A stretch of 64,000 bases of DNA from Paenibacillus hamazuiensis (lineage in GTDB: Bacteria > Bacillota > Bacilli > Paenibacillales > NBRC-103111): the NCBI RefSeq assembly GCF_023276405.1, contig NZ_JALRMO010000001.1, positions 310,001 to 374,000 on the forward strand, given 5' to 3'. The notes below the pieces were generated by a model. It was not told where the DNA came from. It saw only the letters and a program-made list of their open reading frames with translations, and made no database searches. Positions 26,916 to 36,206 of the stretch are shown piece by piece (position 1 is the first letter of the stretch; every line of letters starts with the position of its first letter). A program made the position numbers and the translations under genes.

Positions 26916-27851
26916 ATGACGGATCAGGCGTTGCCCAAAGCGGAGAGAGCTGTCTCCAAATCGGCTCCTCGGCGGATGCGGACGGGCTGGACCAACTATA
27001 TGTTCGTTCTGCCCGGAGGTCTTTTTGTACTTGTATTCCTTATATTCCCTATATTGTATAACATATGGATCAGTTTTCAGGATGTCACCTTAATGAATTT
27101 GAAAGGCGGGCACCGGTTTGTCGGATGGCAAAATTACTCGAAGGTGTTTGCCGATCCGCTCTTTAAAAGCTCGGTAAGCAACTCGCTGTATTTTACCGCC
27201 GGCAGCCTCGTATTCCAGTTCGGGCTCGGCTTCGCGCTGGCGCTCTTTTTCCACCGCCGGTTTCCGGGCAGAGACCTGATGCGTTCGCTGATCCTGCTTG
27301 GCTGGATGATGCCGATCGTCATTACCGGCACGCTGTTCAAATGGATTTTATCGGGCGACTCCGGCGTGTTCAACCATTTGCTGACGGTGCTCGGATTGAT
27401 CGACAAGCCGGTGTTTTGGCTGACGAATCAGAGCACGGCGCTGACGGCGACGACGATCGCCAACATCTGGATCGGCATCCCGTTTAACATGCTCATCCTG
27501 CTGGCAGGGCTGCAGGCGCTTCCGGAGCAGCTGTACGAGGCGGCGAAAATCGACGGCGCCGGCCGGCTGCGGCAGTTCACGCAAATCACGATCCCGCTGA
27601 TGCGGCCGACCATCTTCATCGTGCTGATGCTCGTGCTCATTTACACGTTCAAGGTGTTCGATCTGATTTACGTCATGACCGGCGGAGGGCCGGTGAACGT
27701 GACAACGGTGCTGCCGCTTTTTGCCTACAAGCTCGCTTTTAACAACTACGAAATCAGCATGGGCTCGACCGTTGCAAGCCTCATGTTCGTGTTCCTGATC
27801 GCTCTCGCATCGGTGTACTTATGGATGTCCAGGAAGGAGGAGAAGCTGTGA
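26916..27851 (+). CDS. Sugar ABC transporter permease (MalF/UgpA type)
   Basis: The 311-residue permease has six predicted membrane helices and the EAA loop YEAAKIDGAGRLRQFTQITIPL. ATG at 26916 follows GGGAGGGAG; in-frame ATGs at 26853 and 26898 would lie in the hairpin or ribosome site. It ends with a GTGA 4-base overlap with the next permease, so the two are co-translated. No ATPase is encoded nearby, so a shared MsmX-like ATPase is likely. Confidence 0.93.
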   Translation: MTDQALPKAERAVSKSAPRRMRTGWTNYMFVLPGGLFVLVFLIFPILYNIWISFQDVTLMNLKGGHRFVGWQNYSKVFADPLFKSSVSNSLYFTAGSLVFQFGLGFALALFFHRRFPGRDLMRSLILLGWMMPIVITGTLFKWILSGDSGVFNHLLTVLGLIDKPVFWLTNQSTALTATTIANIWIGIPFNMLILLAGLQALPEQLYEAAKIDGAGRLRQFTQITIPLMRPTIFIVLMLVLIYTFKVFDLIYVMTGGGPVNVTTVLPLFAYKLAFNNYEISMGSTVASLMFVFLIALASVYLWMSRKEEKL

Positions 27852-28690
27852 TCGCTCCCGGCAAATACAGCGCCCGCAGTTACATTACGGCCATCATTGC
27901 CGCTGCGGCCACGCTCGTCTACCTGTTTCCGATCTATTGGCTGTTCGTTACGTCCATCAAACCGATGAACGAGCTGTTCGCTTATCCTCCGCATTACATT
28001 CCGGTGGCGCCGACGCTGGAGGCGTATGTCCACAACTTCGTGACGAATACGGGCATTTTCCGCTACATCGGCAACAGCTTCGTCATCGCTGCCGGCACGA
28101 TGCTGCTTACGCTGCTGCTGGCAGCGCCGGCCGCTTACGGACTCGCCAGGCTGCCGATCCGCGGAAAGGGCGCCGTGCTGATCGTGCTGCTCGCCACGCA
28201 GATGCTGCCCAATATTATGGTGGCGATGCCGCTGTTTATCATGTTCTCCAAGGTGCAGCTGGTTAACAGCTACACGGCGCTTATTATCGCCAATACGACG
28301 CATACGCTGCCGTTTGCGGTGCTGGTGCTTCGCCCTTACTTTCTGGGCATCCCCGGCGGGGTGGAAGAGGCCGCAATGATCGACGGGTGCAACAAAGCGG
28401 GTGCGTTTTGGAAAATCGTGCTTCCGCTCGTTACGCCGGGTCTGCTTACGGTCGGCGCGATCAGCTTCCTGTGGGGCTGGGGCGACTTCATCTTCGCGCT
28501 GACGCTCACTTCCGATGAGACCGTGCGGCCGCTCACGATGGGGCTGAGCAAGTTTACCGGCGAATTCGGCACGCAGTGGAACTACCTGATGGCTGTTGCC
28601 GCCATAGCCGCCCTGCCGATCATCGTCATTTTCGCCTCGCTGCAAAAATATATCGTCAGCGGCTTGGCCAGCGGTTCTATGAAAGATTAA
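27848..28690 (+). CDS. Carbohydrate ABC transporter permease (MalG/UgpE type)
   Basis: The 280-residue protein has six predicted helices and an EAA loop EEAAMIDGCNKAGAFWKIVLPL. The probable start is GTG at 27848, preceded by AGGAAGGAGG and sharing GTGA with the previous stop; an ATG at 27821 is too deep in the neighbour. It completes the membrane part of the importer. It is followed within 30 bases by the hydantoinase A gene in the same direction. Confidence 0.93.
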   Translation: MIAPGKYSARSYITAIIAAAATLVYLFPIYWLFVTSIKPMNELFAYPPHYIPVAPTLEAYVHNFVTNTGIFRYIGNSFVIAAGTMLLTLLLAAPAAYGLARLPIRGKGAVLIVLLATQMLPNIMVAMPLFIMFSKVQLVNSYTALIIANTTHTLPFAVLVLRPYFLGIPGGVEEAAMIDGCNKAGAFWKIVLPLVTPGLLTVGAISFLWGWGDFIFALTLTSDETVRPLTMGLSKFTGEFGTQWNYLMAVAAIAALPIIVIFASLQKYIVSGLASGSMKD

Positions 28691-28717
28691 TTCCAACCAT
28701 ATAAAGAGGTGTTCAAC

Positions 28718-30763
28718 ATGAGTTATCGCCTTGGTGTCGATACCGGCGGAACGTTTACCGATATTGCTCTCATTCACGAACAAACAGGCAAGGTGCATGT
28801 GGCCAAGGTGCCATCGACTCCTCACGATCCGTCCGAGGCCGTCATTAACGGCGTGCATGAAATCGTAAATCAAACCGGGATCGACGTGGAAAGCATTTCG
28901 TTTTTCATCCACGGCTCGACCGTAGCGACGAATGCGCTGCTGGAGCGAAAAGGCGCCAAAACGGCGCTGCTGACGACCAAAGGCTTCCGCGACGTGCTGG
29001 AGATCGGCCGGCAGTCCCGGCCGAAGCTGTACGACTTCAAAGCGCGAAAAAAGCCGCCGTTTGTCCCGCGCGACCTGCGCATCGAAGTGAGCGAGCGGAT
29101 CAGGGCGAACGGAGAGGTGCTGGAGCCTCTCGATACGGAGGAAATCCGCGGGATCGCCCGCAGGCTGAAAAGCGAAGGCGTGCAGTCGATCGCCGTCTGC
29201 CTGATCAATTCCTACATCAACGATACGCATGAAAAAATGATCCGGCAAACGCTGCAGGAAGAGTACCCGGAAGCTTACACCACCTTATCGAGCGAGGTGC
29301 TGCCCGAATTCAAGGAATACGAGCGCACGAGCACGGTGGCGGCAAACGCTTACGTGCTGCCGAAAATGAAGGGCTACCTGAACCGCCTCGTCGGCAGCCT
29401 GAAGGAAACCGGCGTCTCGTCGGAGCTGTACATCATGCAGTCGAACGGCGGCATCATTACCACCGACAGCGCGATGCATACGCCGGCAAGAACGGTGCTG
29501 TCGGGGCCTGCCGGGGGGATTTTGGCCGGATTGTTCATTGTGGAAACGACGCCATACAAAGATCTGATCACCATTGACATGGGAGGCACGAGCCTCGACA
29601 CCGCTTTGATTGAAAAAGGCAAGCCGCAGTACACGACGATGAGCGAAGTGGAAGGCAGCCCGATCAAGCTGCCGATGATCGAAATGCACACGATCGGCTC
29701 CGGGGGCGGCAGCATCGCCTGGATCGATGCAGGCGGCGCGCTGCGCGTCGGGCCGCAGAGCGCCGGCGCGATGCCCGGGCCGGTATGCTACAACAAAGGC
29801 GGCATGGAGCCGACCGTCACCGATGCGAACGTCATTTTGGGGCGGATCAATCCGGGATATATTTTGAACGGCAAAATGAAAATGAATCTCGAGCTTGCCC
29901 GCCAAATGATGAAGGAAAAAATCGCCGACCCGCTCGGCATCACGATAGAAGAGGCGGCCGAAGGCATTCTGCGGGTCGTCAACGCCAACATGATTCGCGG
30001 CATCCGCGTCATTTCGATTGAAAAAGGCCATGATCCGCGCAACTTCTCGCTCGTCGCCTTCGGCGGAGCGGGGCCGGTTCATGCCGTCGACATCGGCAAG
30101 GAGCTCGGCTGCCAGGAAATCATCATCCCGCCGAACCCGGGCATCACGTGTGCGATGGGCATGCTGATGGCCGACGTGCGCCACGATTATGTGCAGACGG
30201 TGCTGTCCAGCGTCGCGCAGCTGAAGCTGGACGAAGCCAACGCCGTCATCGCTCATCTCGCGGAAGAGGCGCGCGGACAGCTGCGCAAGGAAGGCTTTGC
30301 GGATGCGGAAATTCATCTGCACGCCGCCCTTGACCTGCGTTATTTGCGCCAGGCGTACGAGATCGACGTGCCGGTGGCGGGCCTCACTTTGAATGCGGCG
30401 CTGCTGGAGCAGGCGGTGCGCGACTTCCACGCGCTGCATCATAAAATGTACGGCTTCAGCCGGGAAGGCGAAACCGTCGAGCTGATCAACATCCGCCTCA
30501 CCGCCATCGGCGCGATTCCGAAAATCCAGTTCGACAAAAAAGCTGAGGCATCCGGTGAGCTGGAGGCAGCGCCTTCGCGCAAGGTGTTTTTTGACGGTCA
30601 ATTTGTGGATACGCCGGTGTACAACCGTTCCGCTCTGCGAGCAGGCGCCGCCGTGGAAGGGCCGGCCATTTTGGAGCAGCTCGATTCCACGATCGTCATT
30701 CATCCGGGGCAGCGAGCGGTCACCGACGATTTCGGCAATCTGATCATTCATTTGCAAAACTAG
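28718..30763 (+). CDS. hyuA: Hydantoinase/oxoprolinase family protein, subunit A
   Basis: The 681-residue protein has the actin-like ATPase fold of HyuA/oxoprolinase: GVDTGGTFTDIAL near the N terminus, then TIDMGGTSLDTALI and a metal-containing core with GSGGGSIAWID. HyuA and HyuB form an ATP-dependent enzyme that opens cyclic amides (hydantoins, 5-oxoproline, or carboxylates such as acetone in related enzymes). ATG at 28718 follows AAAGAGGTG. It is 17 bases from HyuB. The substrate is not given by sequence; its place inside a fructosamine-type locus is unusual. Confidence 0.93.
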   Translation: MSYRLGVDTGGTFTDIALIHEQTGKVHVAKVPSTPHDPSEAVINGVHEIVNQTGIDVESISFFIHGSTVATNALLERKGAKTALLTTKGFRDVLEIGRQSRPKLYDFKARKKPPFVPRDLRIEVSERIRANGEVLEPLDTEEIRGIARRLKSEGVQSIAVCLINSYINDTHEKMIRQTLQEEYPEAYTTLSSEVLPEFKEYERTSTVAANAYVLPKMKGYLNRLVGSLKETGVSSELYIMQSNGGIITTDSAMHTPARTVLSGPAGGILAGLFIVETTPYKDLITIDMGGTSLDTALIEKGKPQYTTMSEVEGSPIKLPMIEMHTIGSGGGSIAWIDAGGALRVGPQSAGAMPGPVCYNKGGMEPTVTDANVILGRINPGYILNGKMKMNLELARQMMKEKIADPLGITIEEAAEGILRVVNANMIRGIRVISIEKGHDPRNFSLVAFGGAGPVHAVDIGKELGCQEIIIPPNPGITCAMGMLMADVRHDYVQTVLSSVAQLKLDEANAVIAHLAEEARGQLRKEGFADAEIHLHAALDLRYLRQAYEIDVPVAGLTLNAALLEQAVRDFHALHHKMYGFSREGETVELINIRLTAIGAIPKIQFDKKAEASGELEAAPSRKVFFDGQFVDTPVYNRSALRAGAAVEGPAILEQLDSTIVIHPGQRAVTDDFGNLIIHLQN

Positions 30764-30780
30764 GACGAGGAGGACGGACC

Positions 30781-32508
30781 ATGAGTGGAAAAGTAGATGC
30801 CATCACGATAGAAGTTATGAAAAACGCGTTTCATACGATTGCCGAAGAAATGGGCGTTGCTCTGATCAAGACGGCGTTGTCCACGAACATCAAGGACCGG
30901 ATGGACTGCTCGACGGCGATTTATACGAAAGAAGGCAAGCTGGTGGCCCAGGCGGAGCATATTCCGCTGCACCTCGGGCTCATGCCTTCCGTCGTCAGCG
31001 AGGTGCTGAAAATATACAAACCGGGCGAGCTTAAGGAAGGCGACGCGATTTTAATCAACGACCCGTATATCAGTGGCTCGCATCTTCCGGATATTTTTAT
31101 GATCTCCCCGGTGTTTCACGAGGGGCGGCTTGTCGCATTGACCGCGAACATCGCGCACCATATCGACGTCGGCGGCATGACTCCCGGCAGCTGCTCGGTG
31201 AAAACGACGGAGATTTTCCAGGAAGGACTCCGGCTGCCGGGCATCCGCGTCCGCAAAGCCGGCGTGATGGACGAGGAGGTGCTGCGCCTCTTGACGAAAA
31301 ACTCGCGGACCGGCAAGGAGATGCTTGGCGACATTTACGCCCAGCTCGCCGCCAACAAAATCGGCGAAACGCGCCTGAAGGAGCTGTTCGAGCGGTATTC
31401 GGCCGATTTTACGGAAACGTGCATGAACGAGCTGATGAATTACTCGGAACGGCGGCTGCGTGCGGCGATCCGCAAAGTTCCGGACGGCATTTACACGTTC
31501 GAGGATTATTTGGAAGGCGACGGGCTTACGCAGGATTTGATCAAAATCGCGGTGCAGGTATGCGTCAAGGACGACGAAATCCACGTTTCGTTCGACGGCA
31601 CTTCCCCGCAGGCGAAGGGCTCGATCAACTCGACGATCGGCGTGACGAGCGCATGTGCTTATTATGCGGTCAAAGCGATGCTCGATCCGGAGGTGCCGCC
31701 GAACGACGGCGCGTATCGGCCGGTTCACGTGCATGCCGAGGAGGGTACCGTCGTCAACGCGAAGTTCCCGGCAGCCGTCTCCAACGCCAACGGCAACACA
31801 TCGCAGCGCATCACCGATGCGATTCTCGGCGCACTCGCGCCGGTGCTGCCTGAGGAAGCGATCGCCGCCTGCTCCGGCTCGATGAACGGCCTCAACTTCG
31901 GCGGCTTTAACGAAGAGACGGGCGAATATTTCAGCTACATCGAAACGTGCGGCGGCGGGCAGGGTGCTGTGCTCGGCCTCGACGGCATGAACGGCGTGCA
32001 CACGCATATGACCAACACGCGCAACACTCCGACCGAAGTCATCGAACAATCTTATCCGCTGCTCGTCAAAAAATACTCGTTCGTCGAAAACGGCGGCGGT
32101 TACGGCAAATTCCGCGGTGGAGTGGGAATCACTCGGGAAATCGTTTCCGAGACCGACGACGTCATCGTCACGATCACGTCCGAACGGCAGCGGACGAGAC
32201 CGTGGGGGCTGTTCGGCGGTAAGGAAGGCGCAGCATCGGAATGCATTCATATCACGGCTGCGGGCGAAGTGAACCACCTGCCGCCCAAGGCGACGCTGAC
32301 GATTCAAAAAGGCGATACCGTCATCATCCGTACGCCGGGCGGAGGCGGTTATATGGACCCGCTCGAACGGGATCCCGAGCTCGTACGGCAGGACGCGCGC
32401 TTCGGCTACGTCAAGCCGGACGAAGCGGCCCGCGAATACGGCGTCGCTTTCATCCCGGGCACGCTGGAGATTGACGCGGAGCGGACGGCGGAGCTGCGCC
32501 GGAGATGA
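30781..32508 (+). CDS. hyuB: Hydantoinase/oxoprolinase family protein, subunit B
   Basis: The 575-residue protein shows the HyuB family features: an N-terminal DAITIEVMKNAFHTIAEEMG, GSHLPDIFMISPVF with conserved polar residues, AHHIDVGGMTPGS, and a GGGQGAVLGLDGMNGVHTHM region followed by FRGGVGITREI. It is the partner of the preceding HyuA, and together they make the heteromeric ATP-hydrolysing enzyme. ATG at 30781 follows GACGAGGAGG. Length fits the family. Downstream, 38 bases lead to the FrlD-like kinase. Confidence 0.93.
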   Translation: MSGKVDAITIEVMKNAFHTIAEEMGVALIKTALSTNIKDRMDCSTAIYTKEGKLVAQAEHIPLHLGLMPSVVSEVLKIYKPGELKEGDAILINDPYISGSHLPDIFMISPVFHEGRLVALTANIAHHIDVGGMTPGSCSVKTTEIFQEGLRLPGIRVRKAGVMDEEVLRLLTKNSRTGKEMLGDIYAQLAANKIGETRLKELFERYSADFTETCMNELMNYSERRLRAAIRKVPDGIYTFEDYLEGDGLTQDLIKIAVQVCVKDDEIHVSFDGTSPQAKGSINSTIGVTSACAYYAVKAMLDPEVPPNDGAYRPVHVHAEEGTVVNAKFPAAVSNANGNTSQRITDAILGALAPVLPEEAIAACSGSMNGLNFGGFNEETGEYFSYIETCGGGQGAVLGLDGMNGVHTHMTNTRNTPTEVIEQSYPLLVKKYSFVENGGGYGKFRGGVGITREIVSETDDVIVTITSERQRTRPWGLFGGKEGAASECIHITAAGEVNHLPPKATLTIQKGDTVIIRTPGGGGYMDPLERDPELVRQDARFGYVKPDEAAREYGVAFIPGTLEIDAERTAELRRR

Positions 32509-32546
32509 TCCGCGCATGCGTGAATATGTAATCGGGAGGTTGGGCC

Positions 32547-33326
32547 ATGCGGGTAGCAGGCGTAGGCTTAAGCTGCATTGATTTGTACGAGAACCTGAAC
32601 CGGTCGTATCCTACGGGCAACAGCGTCGATTTCGTCATCCATTTGAGCCGGCTCGGCGTGGAAACGTCCATGGTAAGCGTCGTCGGCACCGACGATTACG
32701 GCAGGCAGATGGCCGACGTTTTGCGCAGGGAAGGCGTCGACGTCTCTCATCTGCGTGTAGCCGAAGGCAGGACGGCGATGTTTCGGATGGATCTGAACGG
32801 AAACGACCGGGTTCACAAGGAAAAAATCGAAGGCGTCATGGCGCGCTTCGCCTTGACCGAGGAAGATATCGAGTTTATCGCCGGTCACGACTGCGTGCAT
32901 ACGAACTTTTCCGGGCGAGTGACCGGCTCCCTTCCGGTGTTTAAACAGCGGGGCCTGATGACGGCGTTCGACTTTTCGACGCGCGTCTATAAGGAGGTCG
33001 AGTCCGCGCTGCCGCATATCGATTACGCGTTTTTCTCCTACGAGAAAGAGGACGATTTCATCAAAGAATACGTAGCCTGGGCGCAGCGACTCGGCCCCCG
33101 CGTGGTGATCGCAACGTTGGGCGAAAACGGCAGCCTCGCCTACGACGGCAGCCGGTTCTACCGCGAGGGTATCGTCCCCGCCGAAGTGGTGAACACCGTC
33201 GGGGCGGGCGACTCCTTCTGCGCCGGCTTCATGTACGGCATCTTCCAAGGCCGGTCCATCCAGGACTGCCTCCTCGGCGGTGCCGAGGTAGCCTCGAAAG
33301 TCGTAGCCAAGTTCGAGCCTTATTAA
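32547..33326 (+). CDS. frlD: PfkB-family sugar kinase, fructoselysine 6-kinase-like
   Basis: The 259-residue protein is a ribokinase-fold enzyme with TIxLG-type motif VIATLGENGS and the catalytic loop VNTVGAGDSFCAGF. Its N-terminal SCIDLYENLNRSYPTGNSVDF resembles Escherichia coli FrlD, as do RLGVETSMVSVVGTDDYG and GVMARFALTEEDIEFI. FrlD phosphorylates the C6 of fructosamines such as fructoselysine. The enzyme here would make the substrate for the FrlB-like deglycase encoded at 36284. ATG at 32547 follows CGGGAGG. Specific amine part unknown. Confidence 0.85.
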   Translation: MRVAGVGLSCIDLYENLNRSYPTGNSVDFVIHLSRLGVETSMVSVVGTDDYGRQMADVLRREGVDVSHLRVAEGRTAMFRMDLNGNDRVHKEKIEGVMARFALTEEDIEFIAGHDCVHTNFSGRVTGSLPVFKQRGLMTAFDFSTRVYKEVESALPHIDYAFFSYEKEDDFIKEYVAWAQRLGPRVVIATLGENGSLAYDGSRFYREGIVPAEVVNTVGAGDSFCAGFMYGIFQGRSIQDCLLGGAEVASKVVAKFEPY

Positions 33327-33974
33327 ATCAGAACGATCAAAAATTTCTGTTCGTATCGCTAACGGACCTAAGCAGCCTTTATTTGACGAAAATAGGTTGC
33401 TCTAAAAATGTAACGGACCCAGAAGACGCTAATGACGGCAAAATGCGTAAACGGCCGGTATTTTCGCCAAATAACGGCACTGATGTCCGTTACATTCGCG
33501 ATCCGTGCATATGACGGGCGATAGCGGCGCTGGTGTCCGTTACAGTGAATCAGTCGTATTCGCTGCTTAGCTAACGACCCCGCAGCTCCGGATAGTAGCT
33601 TTAATCCAGGATCGTCTGCCGGGGAGATGTATCGCAACACCCGATAGTAGACAGGGGTATCGCTCTAACACAAAAATAGAGGTGTATCGTTAGACCCAAA
33701 CGTAAAGCGTGTCCGGCTCCAGTTTTGCGTCAGCAAAACCGAGACGGACAACCGCGAGCCCGAGGCACACACCTCCTCCCCCGGCACCGCTCCAAAGGTG
33801 AAGCGTGCCCGGCATAGGTTTTTTTGCCTGAAAGCAAAAAAATCCATGCCGGGCAGACGCGACCTAGCAGCGAGCAGCCCCACAAACCGGGCGGGTCCAG
33901 GGCGCCCGAGCGCCTGGGGTCCACCTAGAGGGGGATTTAGGGGGTGATTACTCCCGAAAGGAAAGGACAAAACT
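33327..33974. repeat. Intergenic repeat region: TAACGGAC units and paired long hairpins
   Basis: No gene is supported in these 648 bases. TAACGGACC occurs at 33360 and 33411 and its complement GTCCGTTAC at 33485 and 33535, as facing pairs. Two hairpin units follow: 33710-33752 (GTCCGGCTCC... with GCAAAACCGAGACGGAC) and 33806-33855, where 22-base arms match at 20 positions around a CTGAAA loop. Both units are preceded by related AAGCGTG sequence. They resemble repetitive extragenic hairpins and split the operon in two. Confidence 0.6.
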
Positions 33975-34826
33975 ATGATCATAGACGTACACTCGCATCC
34001 GATTTTTTACAAAGACATATGCGACGACAAGGAAAAGCTGAATTTCCGCAAAGAGCAGTTCGGCATCTTCAAGCAGTCTCCATACCCGCTGGAATCGGCG
34101 CTTATCGAGATGGATTACATGAACGTCGCCAAGACGGTGCTGCTTCCCGAGGACATCTCGACGCTGTACGGGGGCAGCATCATCACCAACGAAGAGATCA
34201 AAACAATCGTCGATCTCGCTCCGGAACGCTTCATCGGCTTCGCCAGCGTCGATCCCCGCCGCAAAGATGCGGTGGAGGTGCTGGAGCGCGCTTTTACCGA
34301 GCTTGGCCTGATGGGGCTGAAGCTGCATCCGTCGAAGCAGCAGTTTTATCCGTACGAGGAGATGCTGAAGCCGATTTATGAGGTTTGTCTCAAATACAAC
34401 AAACCGGTCATGTTCCACGCCGGGATGAGCTGGCAGCCGAACGCTCCGGCGAAATTTTCCCATCCGCTGCACTTCGAAGACGTGGCCATCGCTTATCCGG
34501 AGCTGCGCATGTGCCTGGCCCATTTCGGCTGGCCATGGGTTCACGAGACGGTCATGCTGCTGCTGAAATATCCGAACGTGTACACGGACACGTCCTTGCT
34601 GCACATGGACAACGCCAAAGATTTTTACGAGCAGGTGTTTACGCGCAATATGGGGCCGCTCTGGATCGAGCGCAATCTCGGCGATAAAGTCATGTTCGGC
34701 ACGAACGCGCCCCGTTTCCGGGCCAAGAGGCTGCTGCCTGCGCTCGAAGGGCTGAATTTCAGAGAGAAGACGCTGCAAAAAATTCTCGGCTTGAATGCGC
34801 TGAAATTTATCGGGCTGGAAGATTAG
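33975..34826 (+). CDS. Amidohydrolase family 2 protein
   Basis: The 283-residue TIM-barrel protein has the metal-binding start DVHSHP, then LKLHPSK, FHAGMSWQPN and LAHFGWPWVHE. In most relatives a Asp follows in a FGSDxP-type motif; here the corresponding place reads FGTNAPR, so the expected Asp is Asn. It may be a decarboxylase or hydrolase, or a catalytically altered member. The start ATG at 33975 lies after GAAAGGAAAGGA. It is the first gene after the repeat region and is followed at 10 bases by the YjbQ-like gene. Function in the locus unknown. Confidence 0.85.
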   Translation: MIIDVHSHPIFYKDICDDKEKLNFRKEQFGIFKQSPYPLESALIEMDYMNVAKTVLLPEDISTLYGGSIITNEEIKTIVDLAPERFIGFASVDPRRKDAVEVLERAFTELGLMGLKLHPSKQQFYPYEEMLKPIYEVCLKYNKPVMFHAGMSWQPNAPAKFSHPLHFEDVAIAYPELRMCLAHFGWPWVHETVMLLLKYPNVYTDTSLLHMDNAKDFYEQVFTRNMGPLWIERNLGDKVMFGTNAPRFRAKRLLPALEGLNFREKTLQKILGLNALKFIGLED

Positions 34827-34836
34827 GAGGGGGACT

Positions 34837-35265
34837 ATGGTCAAGCTGAAGAGCATTGTGATCCGCACGCGGGCCGAATTTCAAATGATCAAAATCACCG
34901 AGGAAGTCCGGGCGTTCGTAGCGGAATCGGGCGTGACAAACGGGCTTGCAGCCGTCATTACGGCCCATACGACGACCGGCATCATGGTCAACGAAGGGCT
35001 CGAATGCGTGGAAACGGATATCGAGGAAACGCTGGAGCGCCTCATTCCGAAGGACGCTCCTTATGCGCATGCACATTTTTTGCCCTCGTACGGGGCGACC
35101 GGCAGCAACTCGCCTTCGCATTTGAAGTCGATGCTGTCGGGCAACAGCTGTTTATTCGTCGTGCAGGACGGCAAAATGGTGACGGGCGACGCCCAGGACG
35201 TCTATTTGGCCGAATTCGACGGCCCGAAAGCCCGCAAGGTGTATATCCAGGTTATCGGGGAATAG
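34837..35265 (+). CDS. YjbQ family protein (secondary thiamine-phosphate synthase-like)
   Basis: The 142-residue protein carries the UPF0047/YjbQ signature: TAHTTTGIMVNEG (about 46-58), LKSMLSGNS, then TGDAQDVYLAEFDGPKARKVYIQVIGE at the C terminus. The family has been reported to replace ThiE activity weakly in Escherichia coli and its physiological role is unclear. Its position between an amidohydrolase and an FrlC-like epimerase suggests a task in the sugar-amine pathway rather than in thiamine synthesis, which is inference. ATG at 34837 follows TTAGGAGGGGG. Confidence 0.9.
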   Translation: MVKLKSIVIRTRAEFQMIKITEEVRAFVAESGVTNGLAAVITAHTTTGIMVNEGLECVETDIEETLERLIPKDAPYAHAHFLPSYGATGSNSPSHLKSMLSGNSCLFVVQDGKMVTGDAQDVYLAEFDGPKARKVYIQVIGE

Positions 35266-35277
35266 GAGGACATCCGC

Positions 35278-36102
35278 ATGATGAAGCTCGCCAATATGAA
35301 TCAAAATTACCATCGGTATCCGCTCGACTATTTTCTCGACTCGACGGTTCGCTGCGGTCTTGAGGCAATCGAGCTGTGGGCCGGCACCCCGCATCTGTAT
35401 GTCGATGACGCTTCCGCTTTGGAAGTGGCGGGAGTGCTGAAAATGATCAGGCAAAGAAACCTGGAGATCGTCTGTTTTACGCCGGAGCAGGCGATTTACC
35501 CGATCAATCTGTCCGCGAAGGACGATACGTGCCGGAAGAGAAGCGTCGAATATTTTCAAAAATGCATCCGGGTGACAAACGCGCTCGAGTGTTCGAAAAT
35601 GCTGGTCATCGTCGGATTCGGTTTTTACAACGAGCCGGCGGAGGAAGCGTGGAAGCGGGCAGCGGAGTCGCTGCATATTCTTGCCAAAGATGCGGAAAAG
35701 GCAGGCATTACGCTTGTGCTTGAGGCGATGTCGAACATCGGCTCCAACGTCATTTACAACCTGGACACGCTCCGCCGAATGCATGGCGAAGTGGGCTCTC
35801 CGGCGATGAAGGTGATGCTTGATACGATTTCGATGGCGCTGGCGGGCGAAACGATCGAAGATTACGGGGCCGCCTTCGGCGAAGACCTCGTCCATGTTCA
35901 TTTCCTGGACGGCGACGGGAAGACGACCGCCCATTTGGCGTGGGGGGAAGGGATTTTTTCGCTGGATGCGTTTGTGGACGGCCTGAAAAAAATCAGCTAC
36001 GGCGGGTATTTGACGCTCGAGCACATTGCCCCCAAGTACAACTGGGACCCGGAGGCTGCCGTACGTCAAAGCCTGGCAACCATCGGCTCGAAATTGCTGT
36101 AA
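35278..36102 (+). CDS. frlC: Sugar phosphate isomerase/epimerase, FrlC-like
   Basis: The 274-residue xylose isomerase-like TIM barrel protein resembles Escherichia coli FrlC (fructoselysine 3-epimerase): LEAIELWAGTPHLYVDD, CFTPEQAIYPINL, then LVLEAMSNIGSNVIYN, HVHFLDGDG and WGEGIFSLDAFV. The metal ligands would be the Glu of VLEAM, an Asp of MLDTI, the His of VHVHF and the late Glu of TLEHI. FrlC converts psicoselysine to fructoselysine. Two ATGs (35278, 35281) follow AGGAGGACATCCGC. It probably gives the cell access to C3-epimeric Amadori compounds; exact substrate not proved. Confidence 0.78.
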   Translation: MMKLANMNQNYHRYPLDYFLDSTVRCGLEAIELWAGTPHLYVDDASALEVAGVLKMIRQRNLEIVCFTPEQAIYPINLSAKDDTCRKRSVEYFQKCIRVTNALECSKMLVIVGFGFYNEPAEEAWKRAAESLHILAKDAEKAGITLVLEAMSNIGSNVIYNLDTLRRMHGEVGSPAMKVMLDTISMALAGETIEDYGAAFGEDLVHVHFLDGDGKTTAHLAWGEGIFSLDAFVDGLKKISYGGYLTLEHIAPKYNWDPEAAVRQSLATIGSKLL

Positions 36103-36206
36103 TGCTGTGCGTCTCTTTGTCGGATCGGCGGAATCCGCGGGTTCCGTGCCGGCAAAGAGGCGCGTTTTTTTCCCGGGTCGAACGGTTTTGGAAGCAGAAA
36201 AACATG

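Noticed and set aside
33665-33982. Minus-strand frame of 105 codons with repeated RARFTFG / RTRFTFG peptides
   Set aside because: The peptide repeat comes from the DNA hairpin repeat units themselves; no ribosome site or family.
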